The notes beneath the pieces were generated by a model. The model ran no database searches, was not told the origin of the DNA, and was given only the letters and a program-made list of their open reading frames with translations. This document shows positions 52,117-55,743 of a stretch of DNA of 55,743 nucleotides, in pieces; position 1 is the first letter of the stretch, and each line of letters opens with the position of its first letter. The position numbers and the translations under genes were made by a program. This stretch comes from Desulfosporosinus shakirovi (lineage in GTDB: Bacteria > Bacillota > Desulfitobacteriia > Desulfitobacteriales > Desulfitobacteriaceae), in the NCBI RefSeq assembly GCF_020595055.1, contig NZ_JAJDOO010000031.1, forward strand, positions 1 through 55,743, in the 5' to 3' direction.

Positions 52117-53625
52117 TTGCAAACAAACCTGAATCTTTCCTCACATAAGACAATTATCATGACTCTGCTGGTATTTGTTTTATTAACAGGTTTTACTGTG
52201 CCAATCTTGTATAACCATTACGAAACGCAGAAACAAAACCGTTATCAGACAGAACTGAATGCTCAGCAATTACAGGAGCAAAAGCTCCAGCAAGCCATAA
52301 GAGATCAGCAAATTGAAGATGCGGCCCGTGGGATCCAGTATAAGGCTGAACAGGAAAGTTATCTTAGGGGGAATACAGCCTATGCTGATAAGGATTATTT
52401 ACAAGCTATAGAATTTTATAAAAAGATAACTTCGGAAAACCCAGATTATCAGACAGCCCAAGACCAGATAGAGAAATCGGTAACAGAAATGTACGCCCAT
52501 TATCTGGCGAAAGCAGGATTTGAAAGCAAACAGGGTAATAATCAGGAAGCAATAAGACTCCTGACCGATATGTCGGCTTATTTCCCGGATGACGTACAAA
52601 TTAAAAATGATCTTCAAAAGTATCAAAAAGCTCAGGAAGCTGAGAAAACATTGGTTCCTTATAAGGGACCGATTGAACATATTTTTTTCCATCCGCTGCT
52701 GGCTTATCCGGCCCTGACGTTTGATGGGGATGCGGATTCCAATGGATTTAACCAGTATTTTGTGACTGTGAGTGAATTCAAAAAGATTCTCAACCAAATT
52801 TATGCCAACAATTATATTATGGTTAATGTAAATGCTTTGTATGAAGAAAAAGTAGAGGACGGGAAAACGGTCTTGGTGAGGAAAGAGCTAAAGCTTCCTC
52901 TCAACAAGAAACCGCTTATCCTATCTGTTGATGATGTTAATTATCCTGATTACAAATCAACGAATGGGACGATCAGTAAACTCATTCTCGATTCCGATGG
53001 CAATGTGGCGACTTATTCCGTATCCCCCAGCGGAGAGAAAGTCATCTCCCATGATAACGAGATTATCCCGATGATCGATGCCTTTGTGGCTGAGCATCCC
53101 GACTTTTCCTTCCAGGGTGCTAAGGGAATCCTGGCCCTTACCGGTTATTATGGGATTTTAGGTTATAATACCAATAAGTTGGATTCCCCTTCCTATCCGG
53201 AAGAACGGCAGACGGCCTTAATGATTATTGAACGACTTAAGGAAACAGGCTGGACATTTGCCTCTCACGGTTACAGCCATCTGGACGCCCGGGCGGAATC
53301 TTATCAAAGTCTGGAGAAGGACACATTGCGATGGAGAAAGGAAGTGGAATCCCTTATCGGCCCAACCAATATCTATATTTATCCTTTTGGCAGCTCGGTG
53401 TTGCCTGGGAATCCCAAATTCCAATTCCTGCTTGATCAAGGGTTCAATATTCTCTGTTCCGTCGGCCCCACACCCTATCTGAAAGATTCAACCGATTATG
53501 TGATGATGGACCGGAGGCATATCGACGGGATCGCACTGTATAATCAGGCAGAAATTCTGAAGAATCTTTTTGATGCTAAGTCTGTCTTAGATCCAGTTCG
53601 GCCTCCATTAAAGACTGGGTCTTAG
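52117..53625 (+). CDS. Exported polysaccharide deacetylase with N-terminal helical repeats
   Basis: A 502-residue protein with an N-terminal membrane anchor or signal (about residues 12-32), a Gln-rich coiled stretch (35-70), TPR-like helical repeats (about 70-170) and a NodB-type domain (about 190-480). PALTFDGDAD and LILSVDDVNYPD carry acidic metal residues, and WTFASHGYSHLDA carries the His pair. The ATG at 52108 would sit one base after the ribosome site AAAGGA, so the TTG at 52117 is preferred. It probably modifies cell-wall or surface polysaccharide and is unrelated to the catabolic operon. Confidence 0.78.
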   Translation: MQTNLNLSSHKTIIMTLLVFVLLTGFTVPILYNHYETQKQNRYQTELNAQQLQEQKLQQAIRDQQIEDAARGIQYKAEQESYLRGNTAYADKDYLQAIEFYKKITSENPDYQTAQDQIEKSVTEMYAHYLAKAGFESKQGNNQEAIRLLTDMSAYFPDDVQIKNDLQKYQKAQEAEKTLVPYKGPIEHIFFHPLLAYPALTFDGDADSNGFNQYFVTVSEFKKILNQIYANNYIMVNVNALYEEKVEDGKTVLVRKELKLPLNKKPLILSVDDVNYPDYKSTNGTISKLILDSDGNVATYSVSPSGEKVISHDNEIIPMIDAFVAEHPDFSFQGAKGILALTGYYGILGYNTNKLDSPSYPEERQTALMIIERLKETGWTFASHGYSHLDARAESYQSLEKDTLRWRKEVESLIGPTNIYIYPFGSSVLPGNPKFQFLLDQGFNILCSVGPTPYLKDSTDYVMMDRRHIDGIALYNQAEILKNLFDAKSVLDPVRPPLKTGS

Positions 53626-53851
53626 TTATTGTAACAAAAGGAGAATTAAGCGCTGCTCGGCGAAAAATATAGGGATGAGTCAAATTCCGAGGCTTGTCAG
53701 ATGTTATATTAGGGAAAATTCTGAGGAAGGTAATTATGAAGTTCTCTCAAAGACCAGTTTTCCGGGTAGTTGCTCTGGTCTATGAGTGAACCGCATAGGG
53801 CGGTCAACCCGGATGCCAAAGAAGCAAGAGTGAAAATGATCGTGACGCTAA

Positions 53852-54109
53852 ATGATAGATCAACTGAAAAGCTCCAGGGCTACTTCTCGAGGGCGGATTC
53901 TGGACATACCTGCTGCACGGTGGGCCGTGTTTGAGTCAGTTGGTCCCATGCCGGGTGCAATACAGAAGGTATGGGAACGGATTTATTCCGAATGGATTCC
54001 AGCGACGGGTTATCAGCAAGAGGAAGGGCCACAACTGGAGGTTTATCGCCTGGGTGATATATCTGCTCCGGATTATAAGTGTAAGGTTTGGATTCCGATA
54101 AAAAAGTAG
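53852..54109 (+). pseudogene. C-terminal half of a GyrI-like/AraC effector-binding domain
   Basis: An 85-codon ORF reads RWAVFESVGPMPGAIQKVWE, RIYSEWIPATGYQQEEGPQLE and SAPDYKCKVWIPIKK, the second half of a GyrI-like small-molecule-binding domain as found at the end of AraC-type regulators. The first half and any DNA-binding domain are absent; upstream 53650-53850 has only broken frames. A fragment rather than an intact small protein. Confidence 0.6.
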
Positions 54110-54226
54110 GTTATAACGCCGTAACGTGATTTCCTCATCGCGATTATGCAGTTTTATCCATATTCTGTTATTGGTGCGATTCAGAGCTAAAGATCTAATG
54201 AAGATCTATGTTACTGTGATAAGGTA

Positions 54227-54257
54227 AAAACCACTGAAGCGAATGTTCAGTGGTTTT
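54227..54257. terminator. Bidirectional terminator
   Basis: AAAACCACTGAA (54227-54238) and TTCAGTGGTTTT (54246-54257) form a perfect 12-bp stem with a 7-base loop. The A/T flanks allow termination from both sides. It lies between the relic at 53852 and the convergent FlhB-like gene. Confidence 0.75.
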
Positions 54258-54364
54258 CGTCTTGCCGCGTGGGCTTGCTCATCAACCATAATCTTACTTA
54301 CATCACGCGCAGGAGATTTCCTCACATCGAGTTGACAGCGAGGATACAAAAGCTATATAGACCA

Positions 54365-54649
54365 TTACCGGATTTGTGGCTTCGTTGAATCGTAATATAC
54401 ACTCCATTCAGAATCCAATCTGTAAATAAACGCAAGAATTTCAGCCACAGCCTTATAGAGTTCTGGTGGGATCTCTTGACCAATATCAATTTTTATTAAA
54501 GCTTCGACTAATTGGGCATCCGTTTGTATTGGAATACCTAGTTCCTGAGCAGCTTCGATCAAATATTGTGCAACTTCACCTTGCCCAGAGGCTACAATCT
54601 TTGTGCCCCCGATCTGATCGTAAGCTAATGCAACTGCTTTTTCTTTCAT
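54365..54649 (-). CDS. FlhB-like cytoplasmic-domain protein (YlqH/FlhX type)
   Basis: A 94-residue protein equal to the cytoplasmic end of the flagellar export protein FlhB, without its membrane part: AVALAYDQIGGTKIVASGQG, LGIPIQTDAQLVEAL and IDIGQEIPPELYKAVAEIL. Stand-alone copies such as Bacillus YlqH are widespread in motile Firmicutes and can partly replace the FlhB C-terminus. The NPTH autocleavage motif of FlhB is absent. Its start overlaps the stop of the upstream FliK-like gene by 4 bases. Confidence 0.85.
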   Translation of the reverse strand: MKEKAVALAYDQIGGTKIVASGQGEVAQYLIEAAQELGIPIQTDAQLVEALIKIDIGQEIPPELYKAVAEILAFIYRLDSEWSVYYDSTKPQIR

Positions 54650-55743
54650 GCCAATACGTCCACTCCGTTCTTTGCCTCTCCTTTAAGCAATGTGTGAAAT
54701 TCCGAATTATCTAAAGGTTTGAGATGAATAGAGGTTAAGTTAACGCCTATCATTTGAAAGTTCCTTTTCACTTCGTCCATCAGACCATCAAGAAGTATTG
54801 ATAAAGCGTCTGGATTTTTCGTTAATAGACTTAACGAAAGTTGATTCATAGAAAAGAAAGCATCAATGCCAATCGGTCCGAGATTAGGTGTTTCAGTTTG
54901 TAATGCGATGCGACAATGTTTAGGATCAATCTTACCATTTTTACGACTTCCCTGAATGGCAAGCTTAATTGATTTGACTTCCTGGTCTTGTCTAATTGGA
55001 ATTTCGGCTAACATATAACCATTACCATCCACACCCGTATCGTACCATAATTGCTGGCCTGTGATCTTATCCAATAATTGATTAATGACCGATAAAGAGG
55101 GATGAGTGTTCGTCAGGCTAAGAAGCTGGGCTTTTAGGGTATCTTTTAACTGAGCAAGTTCCCCAGAATCGTCCCCTTGTCCTTTGATTAAAATGTCAAA
55201 CAATCGGCGCTCATAATTTATCCCAAGTAGTTTTAAAAAGGATTTTAATTGTCCTGCTGTCTCGTGATTTGACAGCCCTTTTAAGCTAGGTATTAAATCA
55301 TTAAATTTTTGTAATAGTTCTTCCGGAAGATTAGAATTTTTGAGGATTTCCGGATATAAAGCAGTCTGCGCATCGTTTAATAAATAAACAAATAACTCAT
55401 TAGTAGGTAAACCCCGATTAGCCAATACCGTATTTAACGTGTTTGATGGGACGGATTCCCCCGGTTTCTGAACTTCAGTATCCCGGCTTAGAACTAACAT
55501 ATTGTTGACAAAGTTTTTAACAACAGCCTGAAATTTATCCCCGGGTTTTGCTTGGAAATCTACAAAAGCAGGAACAGATTTTCCATTAACCAAAATAGAC
55601 GCTTTACCATCGTCTACCTGGCTTAACAATTCAATGATTATCTTTTGCCCTATTTGAAAGGTGTCCGTGCCGGGCATAGCTACAATAGGTTTCTGAACTT
55701 CAGTATCCCGGCTTAGAACTAACATATTGTTGACAAAGTTTTT
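54646..55743 (-). CDS. FliK-like flagellar hook-length control protein, 5' end outside the window
   Basis: At least 365 codons, open to the right edge. The C-terminal part (YDTGVDGNGYMLAEIPI, then MNQLSLSLLTKNPDALSILL) resembles the FliK-type domain of YlqG-like proteins; the partner gene downstream encodes the FlhB-like protein it would touch. The N-terminal part contains KNFVNNMLVLSRDTEVQKP twice, 75 codons apart, encoded by a 56-base exact DNA repeat. The true start is beyond base 55743. The ATG at 55725 lies inside the repeat and is not a start. Confidence 0.7.
   Translation of the reverse strand, partial: KNFVNNMLVLSRDTEVQKPIVAMPGTDTFQIGQKIIIELLSQVDDGKASILVNGKSVPAFVDFQAKPGDKFQAVVKNFVNNMLVLSRDTEVQKPGESVPSNTLNTVLANRGLPTNELFVYLLNDAQTALYPEILKNSNLPEELLQKFNDLIPSLKGLSNHETAGQLKSFLKLLGINYERRLFDILIKGQGDDSGELAQLKDTLKAQLLSLTNTHPSLSVINQLLDKITGQQLWYDTGVDGNGYMLAEIPIRQDQEVKSIKLAIQGSRKNGKIDPKHCRIALQTETPNLGPIGIDAFFSMNQLSLSLLTKNPDALSILLDGLMDEVKRNFQMIGVNLTSIHLKPLDNSEFHTLLKGEAKNGVDVLA
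55463..55518. repeat. 56-bp direct repeat, copy 1
   Basis: Identical to 55688-55743, which ends exactly at the window edge. The offset of 225 bp is 75 codons, so the reading frame is kept. Confidence 0.9.
55688..55743. repeat. 56-bp direct repeat, copy 2 (reaches the window end)
   Basis: Identical to 55463-55518. Because the sequence stops inside it, the repeat may be longer, and the edge may be where an assembly broke. Confidence 0.9.

Overview
The window looks like chromosomal DNA of an anaerobic, motile, spore-former-type Firmicute of the Clostridia, most like the Desulfosporosinus/Desulfitobacterium group. That placement is inferred from the AT-rich codon use, strong AGGAGG ribosome sites, paired LysR and sigma-54 regulators, many acyl-CoA enzymes and a YlqH/FliK-type flagellar pair at the right edge; no rRNA or other taxonomic marker is present. 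No tRNA, rRNA, CRISPR array or intact transposase was seen.

Layout. 1-11150 is housekeeping genes mixed with decay: a complete pstSCAB phosphate transporter (980-4469), a Uma2-type nuclease, a Fic protein with a damaged 5' end, a flagellin lysine-N-methylase-like protein, a flavin-binding protein with a divergent HxlR regulator, and at least five gene relics (polC tail, Rpn nuclease, cell-wall-binding protein, response regulator, histidine kinase). 11150-25900 is a catabolic block: an old-yellow-enzyme-type Fe-S oxidoreductase, two amidohydrolase-2 enzymes (one an exported lipoprotein), two adjacent LysR regulators, a thioredoxin-like protein, a cytoplasmic arylsulfotransferase-family protein, two MFS carriers, a soluble MCP-like protein and a membrane-anchored alpha/beta hydrolase. 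26300-51700 is a large acyl-CoA (beta-oxidation) region: two CoA-transferase systems, two acyl-CoA dehydrogenases, a thiolase-like/DUF35 pair, several enoyl-CoA hydratases (both crotonase and MaoC type), a FadN-type fusion, a true thiolase, a 3-hydroxyacyl-CoA dehydrogenase, and three sigma-54 enhancer-binding activators. 51700-55743 has a polysaccharide deacetylase, a relic of a GyrI-like domain and the FlhB-like/FliK-like pair, running off the edge inside a 56-bp direct repeat.

How the genes work together. Six good -24/-12 sigma-54 promoters (11293, 27904 minus, 28599, 34720, 40143, 42590) drive the oxidoreductase/amidohydrolase operon, the Cat1-like CoA-transferase, the dehydrogenase/thiolase-like/DUF35/hydratase operon, the first activator gene, the (R)-hydratase/activator operon and the long beta-oxidation operon. 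Three activators with intact GAFTGA motifs lie among them. The region upstream of the first activator is a duplicated copy of the region upstream of the oxidoreductase operon, including an inverted TGGGACA/TGTCCCA repeat at the same distance from the promoter. The simplest reading is a sigma-54 regulon for uptake, reduction, ring or side-chain cleavage and CoA-dependent oxidation of an aromatic or alicyclic acid, possibly released from a sulfated precursor. The substrate is inference.

Decayed partial copies of the same gene types (oxidoreductase at 14286, amidohydrolase at 25987, MFS at 17881, a thiolase-like tail at 32558) suggest that this module was duplicated and partly lost more than once.
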